IMG/VR virus record: IMGVR_UViG_3300037963_005162 | Coordinates: 1 to 35,419 of that record | DNA length: 35,419 nt | Strand: one strand, 5' to 3' | Source: a virus | In this document: positions 16,147 to 24,698 of the stretch, piece after piece | Position numbering within the stretch: position 1 is the first letter of the stretch | Layout of the letters: every line of letters starts with the position of its first letter | The notes under the pieces: model-generated | Databases searched by the model: none | What the model saw: the letters and a program-made list of their open reading frames with translations, nothing else | Told to the model about the DNA's origin: nothing | Made by a program: the position numbers and the translations under genes

Positions 16147-18160
16147 AAAGTCTTATAGCTGTCGCCTCAAACGCTCCCGCTGTTCCGCTTACAGACAACT
16201 CATAATAAAGGTTTCTTCCTTGTTCATAGACAGGCCAAGTAAGCTCCTCTGAAGCTCGCGTGTTATTTTCTGTGTGAGCGTTTCGGTTGAAGTCAGTGAC
16301 GCATTTGACTTCCTTGGTTCCAGCTTTACTCCACACCAGTCCGCATCCCACCTTGTTTGGGTCGGCAGCCTGTGCTGAGTTTCCTATCCTCAAACTAATC
16401 TGGCCTCCTACTTGATCATGGTCAAACTCCAAGGTGAATGTCCTTAATAGTTTATTTCTAGTGGGATCATTAAGCCTTAAAGCTGGGCTTGTTAGTATTG
16501 AGTTAAAGTCTTCATCAGTATAGGTGGGACATGAAGATGTCCCAGCCGGGTGTGTGCTTGTGCAACGCTCTCTTTTGAAATGATTCCCGTCTTCCTTTAT
16601 GCAGTTGTCTTTAGTCCACACCATCACAAACCTTACTTCTTCGGGGCAGGATTCATCACAAAGATCAGCAAACGTGTTAAGGCCAAGCTTTGTATAAAGC
16701 GTGTCTGACGCAGCAGAACTAGTCCAATCTTCTGTGGCTAGGTTGTCATCTGGGAAAGCAGAATCAGAGTAAGTCTTAGTAGATGTGGTGAATAAATTGT
16801 TTATGTTTGGCGAACACCTTGTGGTGCTAAAGTTTTCAGAACCGGAACAAACTGAAGAGCCTTCAGACGAGTCTCTGTATTGGTGGATTCCATGAGTTGC
16901 TCCTCCTTCAGCACATACGCAATTACTGATAGCCCATTCCGCAATGCTTGTGTAGTTCTGGTTGGTAAAATTCGTGAAAGCAGAAAAGCCCGCATCCATA
17001 TAAGATACGTGCTTGTACTTAGTGTTAATGATTAGTGTCTTATCATTCTTTGTTGCTCCTTTACTTGGCCAGCTAATCCATATTTCATCTGTCTTAGCAT
17101 TGAATGCTGCTATAGGAAGCTCACACTTAGATTGGTTTATGTCATCAAAGATAATGCTGGATGCTAGGTGAAGCCAGTTATCGCGGACAGGCTCACTCCG
17201 GTATATACTGTAATAGTATATGCCATCCCGGCCCAAATAAAAATGTTCATTCCCAGCCGCCACTATTGTATTCGGATAGTTAGGAATCATGTTCCCGCTA
17301 TCATCATCTGAATATCTTTTACGGAACGTGAGAACATCAGTCCCAGTCCCACCAGCAACCTCAAACTGCCAGATGCCTTTAGTCGTGTAGACTAGTAAGA
17401 CATTAGACAAGGGTTCCATTCCTATGATGTCTTCACCTTGGCCAAGGTCTTGGTATCCTGCTAGGGAATCTTCTACGTTTGGTGTAATTTCAAATGGCTT
17501 TTTAAAGTCACTCCACACAAGCCTGTCAGGAACCCATTCGTTTCCTTCATTCACATTGGCGTAAAACATTAGCCCACGCCATTCGGTAATATGCTTAACT
17601 CGGTTAAGTCCAATCCCCTTGAATGATTCTATTTCTTTCAGTGAGTTAACTTTGTCAACAAGACCTGAGTTAGTTCTTTGTGATTCTTTCGGTTGATCAA
17701 GTTTGTAGTAAACAGGCTTGGCGTGTTCATTAACCAAAACAACAAACTCTCCTAACTGTGCAGCTTTCCATTGCCCTGCCGTAGCAAGCCCCTCACCTAT
17801 AAGCTTCCAGTTGTTTGTCTTTATATTGAGCGCGTACAGTCTTCCTTTTGAGCCAGCCAGTAATTTGGTAACACCATTAGATATCTCTGCCTCAAAAAGA
17901 AAGTTAAGGTCTTCAACCGCTGCTCCCGAAGATGTGTTCTCTAGCTGCCAATGTAAGTCTGCGTTATTGTAAGTTGCTCCTTCAGTGTACAACAACCTTC
18001 TGAACCCGTTGGCCCTGCTTAATGCACCGGCAGAATTAATTCTAAAGTTCTGTACCCATCTATGCCCTCCAGCAAGCACTGCATCTGGAGAAGAAGAAGG
18101 GTCTAGCGGCCCTGTTAGAGGGCGCAGTTCATAAAGCTTTGCATCTGGTGGTGTTCTCAT
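16124..18160 (-). CDS. Putative tail nozzle / tubular protein B-like beta-propeller with cysteine-rich insert (678 aa)
   Basis: Long beta-rich protein with repeated blade-like segments: AGSKGRLYALNIKTNNWKL near 100, EFVVLVNEHAKPVYYKLD near 140, DRLVWSDFKKPFEITP near 215, NVLLVYTTKGIWQFEV near 250 and EHFYLGRDGIYYYSIYR near 305. This style is typical of podovirus tail nozzle or stopper proteins (T7 gp12-like or P22 gp10-like). It also sits before the internal virion genes, where gp12 would be. Residues about 410-625 are unusual for this class: they hold about a dozen cysteines (NCVCAEGG, SVCSGSENF, CDESCPEE, ERCTSTHPAGTSSC, KVGCGLVW). The start overlaps the previous stop (ATGA at 18157-18160). 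The assignment rests on fold style and gene order, not on a signature motif. Confidence 0.6.
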   Translation of the reverse strand: MRTPPDAKLYELRPLTGPLDPSSSPDAVLAGGHRWVQNFRINSAGALSRANGFRRLLYTEGATYNNADLHWQLENTSSGAAVEDLNFLFEAEISNGVTKLLAGSKGRLYALNIKTNNWKLIGEGLATAGQWKAAQLGEFVVLVNEHAKPVYYKLDQPKESQRTNSGLVDKVNSLKEIESFKGIGLNRVKHITEWRGLMFYANVNEGNEWVPDRLVWSDFKKPFEITPNVEDSLAGYQDLGQGEDIIGMEPLSNVLLVYTTKGIWQFEVAGGTGTDVLTFRKRYSDDDSGNMIPNYPNTIVAAGNEHFYLGRDGIYYYSIYRSEPVRDNWLHLASSIIFDDINQSKCELPIAAFNAKTDEIWISWPSKGATKNDKTLIINTKYKHVSYMDAGFSAFTNFTNQNYTSIAEWAISNCVCAEGGATHGIHQYRDSSEGSSVCSGSENFSTTRCSPNINNLFTTSTKTYSDSAFPDDNLATEDWTSSAASDTLYTKLGLNTFADLCDESCPEEVRFVMVWTKDNCIKEDGNHFKRERCTSTHPAGTSSCPTYTDEDFNSILTSPALRLNDPTRNKLLRTFTLEFDHDQVGGQISLRIGNSAQAADPNKVGCGLVWSKAGTKEVKCVTDFNRNAHTENNTRASEELTWPVYEQGRNLYYELSVSGTAGAFEATAIRLYASTKKA
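17204..17220. promoter_or_regulatory. Dispersed palindrome, copy 4
   Basis: TATACTGTAATAGTATA: one arm mismatch from TATACTGT-N-ACAGTATA. Further pairing outside the core gives GGTATATACT against AGTATATGCC. It lies inside the nozzle candidate gene, where the minus strand reads YYYSI. Confidence 0.6.
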
Positions 18161-20103
18161 GCCGTATCATAGTCTGATGTTGCGTAAGTAATATATGCAC
18201 ATCCCCCGAAAGCATGACCGCCATTAGCAAAAGGCCCATGAATCTCACTAGCATCACCGAATGACCCATAAGCCCCGCTTCCGGGTGCGTTGAAATCAAA
18301 TGCGTTTGCACCCCTTGTGTATGAGTTATTATTTGCTGCTGCTATGGTCGGAGCTTTAGGCTCTAGGCTATCCCACGCATGACCTCCAACTCCGGGCGAT
18401 CCAGCGGTTCCTGCTGATATAGCACCAACTCCCATAACCCCATCGGCTCCGGGGTAAAATATTGTTCCTTTCCCCCCAAAGGAAGCTGCCCTAAGAGCAG
18501 CAACTCCTGAGTGATCTTTAGTCCCATACTGACTTAAAGAATAATCGCTGGCTGCGCTTGCTGAAAATGTGCCATCAGACGCTTTCCAGTAAACTTGTTT
18601 TGAGCCAACGCCACCATTGCTAGACGTTCCTTGAGTCGTGTCCGCATCAGCGTGGCCTCCTCCCTCTCCGTTAGCAACCCATGCAATTAAATACCACGAT
18701 CCCCCTTTCTGAACTTCAAGTTGAGTTCTGTAAGGTGCAGCTTTTCCTGCTACAATGTCATTAGCTTTTGGTTCTCCTGCCGTAGGGTCTGCCGAAGCAG
18801 ACTGTCTGCCCACCCCTCCACGTATATATGTAAACTCATCTCCTTGATAACCGGAACCAAAAGAAGATGAGTTGGATAATAATACTTCTGTGTTTGCAGA
18901 ATCAAACGTCCTTACCCTGACGCCAGTAATACTGTTGCCGTCTATGTCAAAAACGGCTTGAAGTATTCCTCCTGCTCCACCGCCGCCGCCCGGAACCCTT
19001 GTTGGCTGCGCGTCAGCAAGTGCGTAAATTACACCCCATGTTTTAGTGCTGGTGTTTGGAATGTCTATTGCCGTGCTTGCAGCAGGGGCGGCAAGTCCAT
19101 TGATAGGCTCACACGTAAATTGGTTGGATTGGTTTAAGATTTCTTTAACGGTTAAAACTTGAGTGTTCCAAGCCGCTGTAGTCTGCCCGCTTAGAATAAG
19201 TTGATCCCCCACATCAAAGTTATGAACTTGGCCACCAACTTGGTGCAGCGTGAAAGTTATTGGCTGACCACTTGTGTATGATATGTTGGTTATATGAAAT
19301 CTATTAAACGTAGCCAGCGCATAATCTCCTCCAGCACCCCCTCCTCCCCCGCCGCCACGAAGAACAACTCTCATTCTTTTCTTTGAGGACATTCCGGTAG
19401 GGGCTTCACTTTGCCCTGAGAACAATAGCTTAGGTGTTCCTATGGATGAATAGTTAGTAACATTCCTGCTAAATCCTATCACCGGCCCAGCAAAGTCACT
19501 CTTTGCTCCGTTGTTATTCTTGGCAACAACCCAGTAATAATAAGGAGTAGTTCCGTCCACCCTGTTAGAGTTCTTATCATCCTGCCTTGTTGTAGGGTTA
19601 TAAACAGGCCCACCGTTAACATCTAAATACAATATGGTTCCATCCCTGCGCTCACAAAGCATCGTCCTTGGCGCATTCATATTCTTTAATCCCGCACGTA
19701 AGTCCTTCCTAATTCTTTTTGTGGTTGCAGCCGTGATGCTATCTGAAGTTCCACGATAGATGTCATACTTTGTGGCTCCATCAACTTTATTAAACACAAT
19801 CGGGATACCGCCGTTATGCCTCATTGCTGCACCAGCTTTTACAAAAGGAGCCTCTAAATTTCCTCCGGGGTTTGTTACGTCAATAGGACGCTCTTCCCCT
19901 GTCTCTACGTCATCACATTGAATCTCACAGAAATCATTCTTAAATGCTTCAGAGAATGTGCCGTCCTCATTGTATATGTAACTGAACCAATCATATACTC
20001 GTCGCGGAAAGTCTACTATCACCTTCTTTAATCTTGCACACGCACTACTGTCAGTAGACGGGAGCGTATCCTTTATGTCACTTGGTCTAATTGGGGAAGC
20101 CAT
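18157..20103 (-). CDS. Fibre-like adhesin: anchor domain, fibronectin type III-like domain, polyglycine-rich tip (648 aa)
   Basis: Residues 1-63 (IRPSDI, WFSYIYNEDGTF, CEIQC) match the N-terminus of the next fibre gene and probably fix the protein to the virion. Residues about 85-210 look like a fibronectin type III domain (VFNKVDGATKYDIYRGTS ... PYYYWVVAKNNNGAKSDFAG). From about 245 on there are runs of glycine: GGGGGGGAGG near 250, GGGGGAGG near 372, and many GxGG patches from 470 to the end. Glycine-rich tips of this type are known from phage adhesins such as T-even-type gp38, where polyglycine II helices carry the variable receptor loops. Receptor binding is therefore likely but inferred. 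The gene overlaps the end of the upstream fibre gene by 17 nt. No chaperone domain is seen. Confidence 0.7.
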   Translation of the reverse strand: MASPIRPSDIKDTLPSTDSSACARLKKVIVDFPRRVYDWFSYIYNEDGTFSEAFKNDFCEIQCDDVETGEERPIDVTNPGGNLEAPFVKAGAAMRHNGGIPIVFNKVDGATKYDIYRGTSDSITAATTKRIRKDLRAGLKNMNAPRTMLCERRDGTILYLDVNGGPVYNPTTRQDDKNSNRVDGTTPYYYWVVAKNNNGAKSDFAGPVIGFSRNVTNYSSIGTPKLLFSGQSEAPTGMSSKKRMRVVLRGGGGGGGAGGDYALATFNRFHITNISYTSGQPITFTLHQVGGQVHNFDVGDQLILSGQTTAAWNTQVLTVKEILNQSNQFTCEPINGLAAPAASTAIDIPNTSTKTWGVIYALADAQPTRVPGGGGGAGGILQAVFDIDGNSITGVRVRTFDSANTEVLLSNSSSFGSGYQGDEFTYIRGGVGRQSASADPTAGEPKANDIVAGKAAPYRTQLEVQKGGSWYLIAWVANGEGGGHADADTTQGTSSNGGVGSKQVYWKASDGTFSASAASDYSLSQYGTKDHSGVAALRAASFGGKGTIFYPGADGVMGVGAISAGTAGSPGVGGHAWDSLEPKAPTIAAANNNSYTRGANAFDFNAPGSGAYGSFGDASEIHGPFANGGHAFGGCAYITYATSDYDTA

Positions 20104-21340
20104 TGATATTATCGTATGTTATTTTAAGGTTGTTCACTGTACTGTGAGGATAAATTTGTGCGTACCCGGAAAGGTGTCCGTCATAGGTAAATGTCCAAGC
20201 TTGAGATTTACCCCTAAGCCATGCGCTTGATGGCTTGAAGCACGGCTCTGCACCGTCATTCTGCCAACGCTCATCATAAAGAACAAAGTCAGGGCGCAAG
20301 TGGTTTTCCACCCCGACAAGAACAGGGTTGCCCGTCTGAGATGTGGCCAGAAAAGCCTGACCATACCCAAGGTGTACCATTCTCATCCCGTAGAACTTTA
20401 AGAAGTAAGGCTTATCTGCGCGTTTCTTCCAGTACACATTTTTATTTTTGCCTGTTATGTACTGTGGATCAACTTTTGTTGAGATTTTAAACTTAAAGTC
20501 TCTTGTCATTAATCCCGTATGCTCTGTCCTGACCGCCTCCCATGTGTGGATTATAATTCTTACACACCAGTCGCCGCCATTCCCTAGCTTAACATGAAAC
20601 TTTCTACCGTCAGCCGTAGGGTTGATTTGGAAATACCCTGTTACTTGAGCGTCATCAGAAACCCCATTAGGTATTTCAAGCTCATCCATCTTCCCGTACA
20701 AAACAACCTCAACTTGAGTCCAAGTATTTGTTTTGATAGCAACCTTGGCGTCTCCCGAACGATTCCCATTGCCTACATCAAAGTGTTTTTGGCCGCCTTC
20801 AGAATACCCTTGGTGAAAGAAGTACCTATCAGTTGCTTTTCTCCAGTTATCATTAGAGGTGAGGGTAAGGGCTTGCTCTCTCTTGTTTGTGAAGCCTACA
20901 AACTTATGATTGTTTCCGTCACACAGTATATCAACATTAGATGTTGTGCCGTCAGGGCTTCTTTCATTTAGGGTAAGAAACTCAAAATCATTTTCTGGAA
21001 CCCCATAGTTCTCTACTTTTTTACAGCACCCGCCTTGGCCTGCGTCAGGATTTGTTGGCTCTGGGGCAATAGGGCCGGGAAGAACATCCTCGTCATCTTC
21101 CCCCTCTATGTCTTCTTCATTGTTGTTGCCGGGGTTAACAATCTCCTTCTCCAAGCACCCCGACTTACACATCTCATACTTTACGTTATGTCCAAATGTC
21201 CCATCAGACTTAAACTCTGAGCGGAACCAACGCCAAAACAAAATGGCAAACTGCACGTACTTAACTAGACCCTGCGCTACTGTATCCGTCTCCTTGGGGA
21301 GATGGTTCTCAAAATCTTTGGGTCTGATATTACTAGGCAT
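20087..21340 (-). CDS. Fibre-like virion protein sharing the anchor domain (417 aa)
   Basis: The first 62 residues (IRPKDFENHLP, WFRSEFKSDGTF, CKSGC) are the same domain as in the neighbouring fibre. An acidic, Pro-rich linker follows at about 67-105 (NNNEEDIEGEDDEDVLPG), then a beta-rich body with many Trp, Tyr, His and Asp residues that I cannot assign. The body resembles a carbohydrate-binding or receptor-binding domain in composition only. It starts 2 nt after the glycosyltransferase stop. The palindrome at 21344-21360 lies just before its ATG in place of a Shine-Dalgarno. Because the anchor is shared while the rest is unrelated, the two genes probably supply alternative or paired tips on the same virion site. 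Confidence 0.6.
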   Translation of the reverse strand: MPSNIRPKDFENHLPKETDTVAQGLVKYVQFAILFWRWFRSEFKSDGTFGHNVKYEMCKSGCLEKEIVNPGNNNEEDIEGEDDEDVLPGPIAPEPTNPDAGQGGCCKKVENYGVPENDFEFLTLNERSPDGTTSNVDILCDGNNHKFVGFTNKREQALTLTSNDNWRKATDRYFFHQGYSEGGQKHFDVGNGNRSGDAKVAIKTNTWTQVEVVLYGKMDELEIPNGVSDDAQVTGYFQINPTADGRKFHVKLGNGGDWCVRIIIHTWEAVRTEHTGLMTRDFKFKISTKVDPQYITGKNKNVYWKKRADKPYFLKFYGMRMVHLGYGQAFLATSQTGNPVLVGVENHLRPDFVLYDERWQNDGAEPCFKPSSAWLRGKSQAWTFTYDGHLSGYAQIYPHSTVNNLKITYDNINGFPN

Positions 21341-21342
21341 TG

Positions 21343-22305
21343 TTATACTGTAACAGGATAAGGCTCCCCTAGCCGAAGCATTGTTGCTTTAGGAAGGAAA
21401 ACATCAGATATAAAATTCATTAACTTGTTGTGGCACTCCTTACTTGATCTAATTAAGCACTCATAAAAAGCCCTCACTAGGTTGTAGGATATGTGGCGTT
21501 GCGCTTCTTTCGGTTTCAAATGGGCGTGAAAGCTAACCATCCTCTCTTTGTTTAGGTAGATGTCATCTCCTGCTGACATACCAAGCTCGGCAAGTAGCTG
21601 GTCTTTGTTGCTGTCTATGTTGGAAAAGGATGACTTCCAAAGCCCGTAGTTATGAGCCTCACTAAATAAGGAGGTGTCATACTGTTTGTAGATTCTCCCT
21701 AAGCACTCCTGCTCTAAGAATTTAGAATCACTTCTGAATGCGTTAGCCCAAAACTCTGGGAAGCTTGGGTCACCGGAGTACACATATCCTGCGTTGTAAA
21801 TACCGTAAGCCTGACAGGCTTCCTCTGTTATCAAGTGCGGGCTTAGTGATACCGGGTGCTGAAAGTTGCACGTGACAGGGTTCACCATAATCACATCCGC
21901 ATCTAGGAACAATGTGTTGCCGCTGCCTTTGATGGCCTTAGACATGATGTCCATCTTTAGGCTTCCTTCCGCAGGATTCCACAAGCTACCCCAGCTTGCA
22001 CAGTCAGGCCATATGTCTCCCAAGTTTTCGGGGAACTCACTACGCCTTTCTTCAAGGAACCCATCTGGGATGACAGTGACTTCTACGTTATCTGGGATAT
22101 CTTCCTCCAAGCATTGATGTCCAAAGGCATCTGTTAGTAGGTAAATTTTTTTATCAGAATGAAGGCGTATGCTATTCATAAGCAGTGCCGCTTCATAGCC
22201 GTGGTTGCCAGTTGCTACCGTGCAATAAGACTCAAGATTAGACGGGCCTTCTTCAGATTGCCTTGGAAGGTTTTTTATATGATCCGCTTGAGTCTTTAGT
22301 TCCAT
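21343..22305 (-). CDS. GT-A type glycosyltransferase (GT8-like)
   Basis: A 320-residue enzyme that should transfer a sugar from a nucleotide-sugar donor. Seen in the sequence: an N-terminal Rossmann-like start (SYCTVATGNHGYEAALLMNSIRL), the metal-binding DxD in TLFLDADVIMVNPV (Asp135 and Asp137), the acceptor-side YNAGYVYSGD at 170-179, and a late HAH (260-262) where GT8 enzymes have a metal-binding His. There is no signal peptide or membrane segment, so it should act in the cytoplasm. It lies between a VWA/Ig-like protein (TAATG overlap) and two fibre genes, so the simplest idea is that it glycosylates a virion surface protein made beside it. Modifying host glycans is an alternative. The fold is fairly sure; substrate and donor are not known. 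Confidence 0.75.
   Translation of the reverse strand: MELKTQADHIKNLPRQSEEGPSNLESYCTVATGNHGYEAALLMNSIRLHSDKKIYLLTDAFGHQCLEEDIPDNVEVTVIPDGFLEERRSEFPENLGDIWPDCASWGSLWNPAEGSLKMDIMSKAIKGSGNTLFLDADVIMVNPVTCNFQHPVSLSPHLITEEACQAYGIYNAGYVYSGDPSFPEFWANAFRSDSKFLEQECLGRIYKQYDTSLFSEAHNYGLWKSSFSNIDSNKDQLLAELGMSAGDDIYLNKERMVSFHAHLKPKEAQRHISYNLVRAFYECLIRSSKECHNKLMNFISDVFLPKATMLRLGEPYPVTV
21344..21360. promoter_or_regulatory. Dispersed palindrome, copy 5 (next to a start codon)
   Basis: TATACTGTAACAGGATA: one arm mismatch from TATACTGT-N-ACAGTATA. It encodes the last residues of the glycosyltransferase (PVTV-stop) and ends 3 nt before the ATG of the 417-residue fibre, much like copy 3. Confidence 0.6.
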
Positions 22306-24698
22306 TAGTTGACGCCAGTTTCTGATTCAAAATCCTCTGTAAAAATAGTTTCACTTGTAGTCCAAGTGTTTCCTGACTGGGTTCCTTTTTGTAGCTTAAC
22401 CTCTGCCAGAACTATCCCGTAAGGGAGGGGAGTTAAGAACTCATCTGCCCCGCTGGTATAAAACTTGTGGCTTTGGTTCCTGTCTCCAGCCACAACTTTT
22501 CCAAAAGCGTCAGTGAACCCACTAAAATCAGAAATTCTTAAAGGGTTCTCTTGTGTTCCTTTTATATCCTTGCAGTTATTACCTGAGAAAATTTTAACCC
22601 TCTCTGCGGCTGGTATTTCATGCTTAAAATCACGGTTAGCTTTTGAATAAAAATAAGGAAACTGCTCTATTCTTATTTTGTAAGAGCCTCCGTCGCCAAC
22701 GGGCAAAGGTAGTATGTATTCTTTCAATCCGCTTTCCGGGTCTACCTCTTCCGTAAATTCATAGAACGCTCCATCAATTTTCCTTGTCACTAAAACAGGA
22801 ATGCCATCCACAGTTTCAAGGGTTCCATCTAAGCTAGGGTCAGTCGCCCTCACTCCTTCAAGCTCTCCTTTTTGAGTTCCTCCAATTGTGACCCTATAGC
22901 TGCTGCCCAGCTTGGCCCCGTGTTGGCCGTGATGATTCTGGAACGCTGCTTTATTTTTAACCCTGTTCCCGCCTATCTTTAATACCAACCTATATTGAGC
23001 ATCTTTAATTAGGGGGAACTCATCTATTGTTTCAATGCCGCCGAAGTTGTGGTCAAATGGGACTGTTACACTTTGGCATTCTGAAGTGTATTCAATATAA
23101 GCACTTTTCAATTCCCATCGGCTTCCTGAGTCTGCTTCGTCTAGCAGAGGATACCCAGTGTTGCCTATCAAGCTGACATACATACCAGCATTAGGGTGCG
23201 CTGTGTTCCATAGGTCTTTACCTCTTAAATCTATACTGTTCTTACATACATTCCATCTCTTTAACCCGCTCTTTATCCCAAACTGATCTCTTAATTGAGG
23301 GGTGTCTCCTTTGCCTTGCCCTGTTGTGGGAATGTAATGGCAGGAATTATTAGAACCCCCAGTCCCTTTTGTGTTGTCTTGGCATATTGTATTTAAGATT
23401 TCACTAAACAATCCCTTCAGTCCGTCATGGTCTGTGGGGAAGAAGGTTAATGAAGTTGCGTTAGCTGTGTCGTTGCCGTAGCAGTTTGCTATCAGTTTTA
23501 AGTAGTTTTCTACAGTGATAGTAGCTCCGCTAGGAGAATTATTAGAACACCGCTTTATTGACTTACTTGAATCCAGCATGAACCCAACCACAGCAATCAT
23601 TGTGTCGTGAGCTTTTGTTGCCCCTGACTGTCCTAGCCTGTCTGCGCGTATAGCAGTGGCTACTGCTATGGGGTCGGGATCACATACATTTTCATAACCA
23701 TCAGTAAGGAGAATGATAAGTTTTCTTGGCCAAGCATTTGCTCCAGCCGGGTTAACTCTAGCCCCAACTTCTCCTTCTAAATCATAGTCATCTGACTCAC
23801 CTTTCAATATGTCATAAGCCAACTGAAGACCTCCTCCTATGCTAGTCCAGCACCCGCCACCCGGTTTACCAGTACCCCCATCACAATCTTCAGAGACTAA
23901 AAATTCTTCGTCATCAACCAACCCTAGAGCCGCTGTTTTTGTGTCAACAAAACCGCTAACAAATGAAACTCTTTTCTCCCCATCATCTCCAGCGTAGCTA
24001 ACAAACGCCATCCTATCTATTTCTTTGCCAACAGTGGTGTTAACGGATGTGTTCCCAGACGTAACTATCTTTTCGTCTTCACTGTCCCAAAGCTTGGAGT
24101 TTTTTATTAGCTGCCTGCAAGCAGCGCGGGCAGCTTCAGTGCGGGTCTCTTCTCCTGAGATAGCAGAATCTGTTTTAAGCATTGATGCGCTTCTGTCTAA
24201 AACAACAACAATGTCAATTGCACTGCCATAGCAACTAGCTTTAATTGTGATAGAAGAGGTTGACCTTAACTGGTCTGTGTAGTTTTTGGTTACACCATCA
24301 ACAACAACAGATGGAGTGTAAGTGGCTGTAACTTTTACAGTTAAATTATTTGTGGCCTCGCCGCCTTTAAACTCTCCACTTCCTAAGCTTCGTGCAATAG
24401 CTGAGTTGGCCGAAGACCATGCAGCTTTTTCAGTTACATCAATAGCTTTCTTGGTTCCGTCTTTGTACCTTAAATCTAAATAAGCAGAAAACTGAGCGTT
24501 GCCTGACGAACCAATCGTTACCCCACTTGCTGGCCTTATGTATAGCCCGTCAATAACTGGAGCATTGGTGCAGAAGTTTTCACCCATGATGGCTGCATAC
24601 AATGGATCAGATAAACAACGTGCGTCCTCGGTGTCTTCAATAACCACAGGTGCTTTCTCCCCAATGCAGGGAACATTCTTTATATTATCAAACTTCAT
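22305..24698 (-). CDS. Virion-associated VWA-domain protein with bacterial Ig-like domain (797 aa)
   Basis: Residues about 48-150 look like a bacterial Ig-like (Big2) domain: GLYIRPASGVTIGSSGNAQF, AAWSSANSAIARS and NNLTVKVTATYTPS. Residues about 160-440 form a von Willebrand factor A domain with an apparently complete metal-ion-dependent adhesion site: DRSAS at 168-172 (DxSxS), the Thr in GGGCWTSIGGGLQLA, and the Asp of LLTDGYEN near 333. The C-terminal 350 residues are beta-rich and not recognised. There is no signal peptide. VWA domains bind proteins or surfaces through a metal ion. In the middle of a tail gene group this suggests host adhesion or virion decoration, which is inferred. Starts and stops overlap with both neighbours as TAATG, so translation should be coupled. 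Confidence 0.75.
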   Translation of the reverse strand: MKFDNIKNVPCIGEKAPVVIEDTEDARCLSDPLYAAIMGENFCTNAPVIDGLYIRPASGVTIGSSGNAQFSAYLDLRYKDGTKKAIDVTEKAAWSSANSAIARSLGSGEFKGGEATNNLTVKVTATYTPSVVVDGVTKNYTDQLRSTSSITIKASCYGSAIDIVVVLDRSASMLKTDSAISGEETRTEAARAACRQLIKNSKLWDSEDEKIVTSGNTSVNTTVGKEIDRMAFVSYAGDDGEKRVSFVSGFVDTKTAALGLVDDEEFLVSEDCDGGTGKPGGGCWTSIGGGLQLAYDILKGESDDYDLEGEVGARVNPAGANAWPRKLIILLTDGYENVCDPDPIAVATAIRADRLGQSGATKAHDTMIAVVGFMLDSSKSIKRCSNNSPSGATITVENYLKLIANCYGNDTANATSLTFFPTDHDGLKGLFSEILNTICQDNTKGTGGSNNSCHYIPTTGQGKGDTPQLRDQFGIKSGLKRWNVCKNSIDLRGKDLWNTAHPNAGMYVSLIGNTGYPLLDEADSGSRWELKSAYIEYTSECQSVTVPFDHNFGGIETIDEFPLIKDAQYRLVLKIGGNRVKNKAAFQNHHGQHGAKLGSSYRVTIGGTQKGELEGVRATDPSLDGTLETVDGIPVLVTRKIDGAFYEFTEEVDPESGLKEYILPLPVGDGGSYKIRIEQFPYFYSKANRDFKHEIPAAERVKIFSGNNCKDIKGTQENPLRISDFSGFTDAFGKVVAGDRNQSHKFYTSGADEFLTPLPYGIVLAEVKLQKGTQSGNTWTTSETIFTEDFESETGVN

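Noticed and set aside
20136-20152. CACTGTACTGTGAGGATAA before the 648-residue fibre as a seventh palindrome
   Set aside because: It shares half-site letters only; the symmetry and spacing of the six clear copies are missing.
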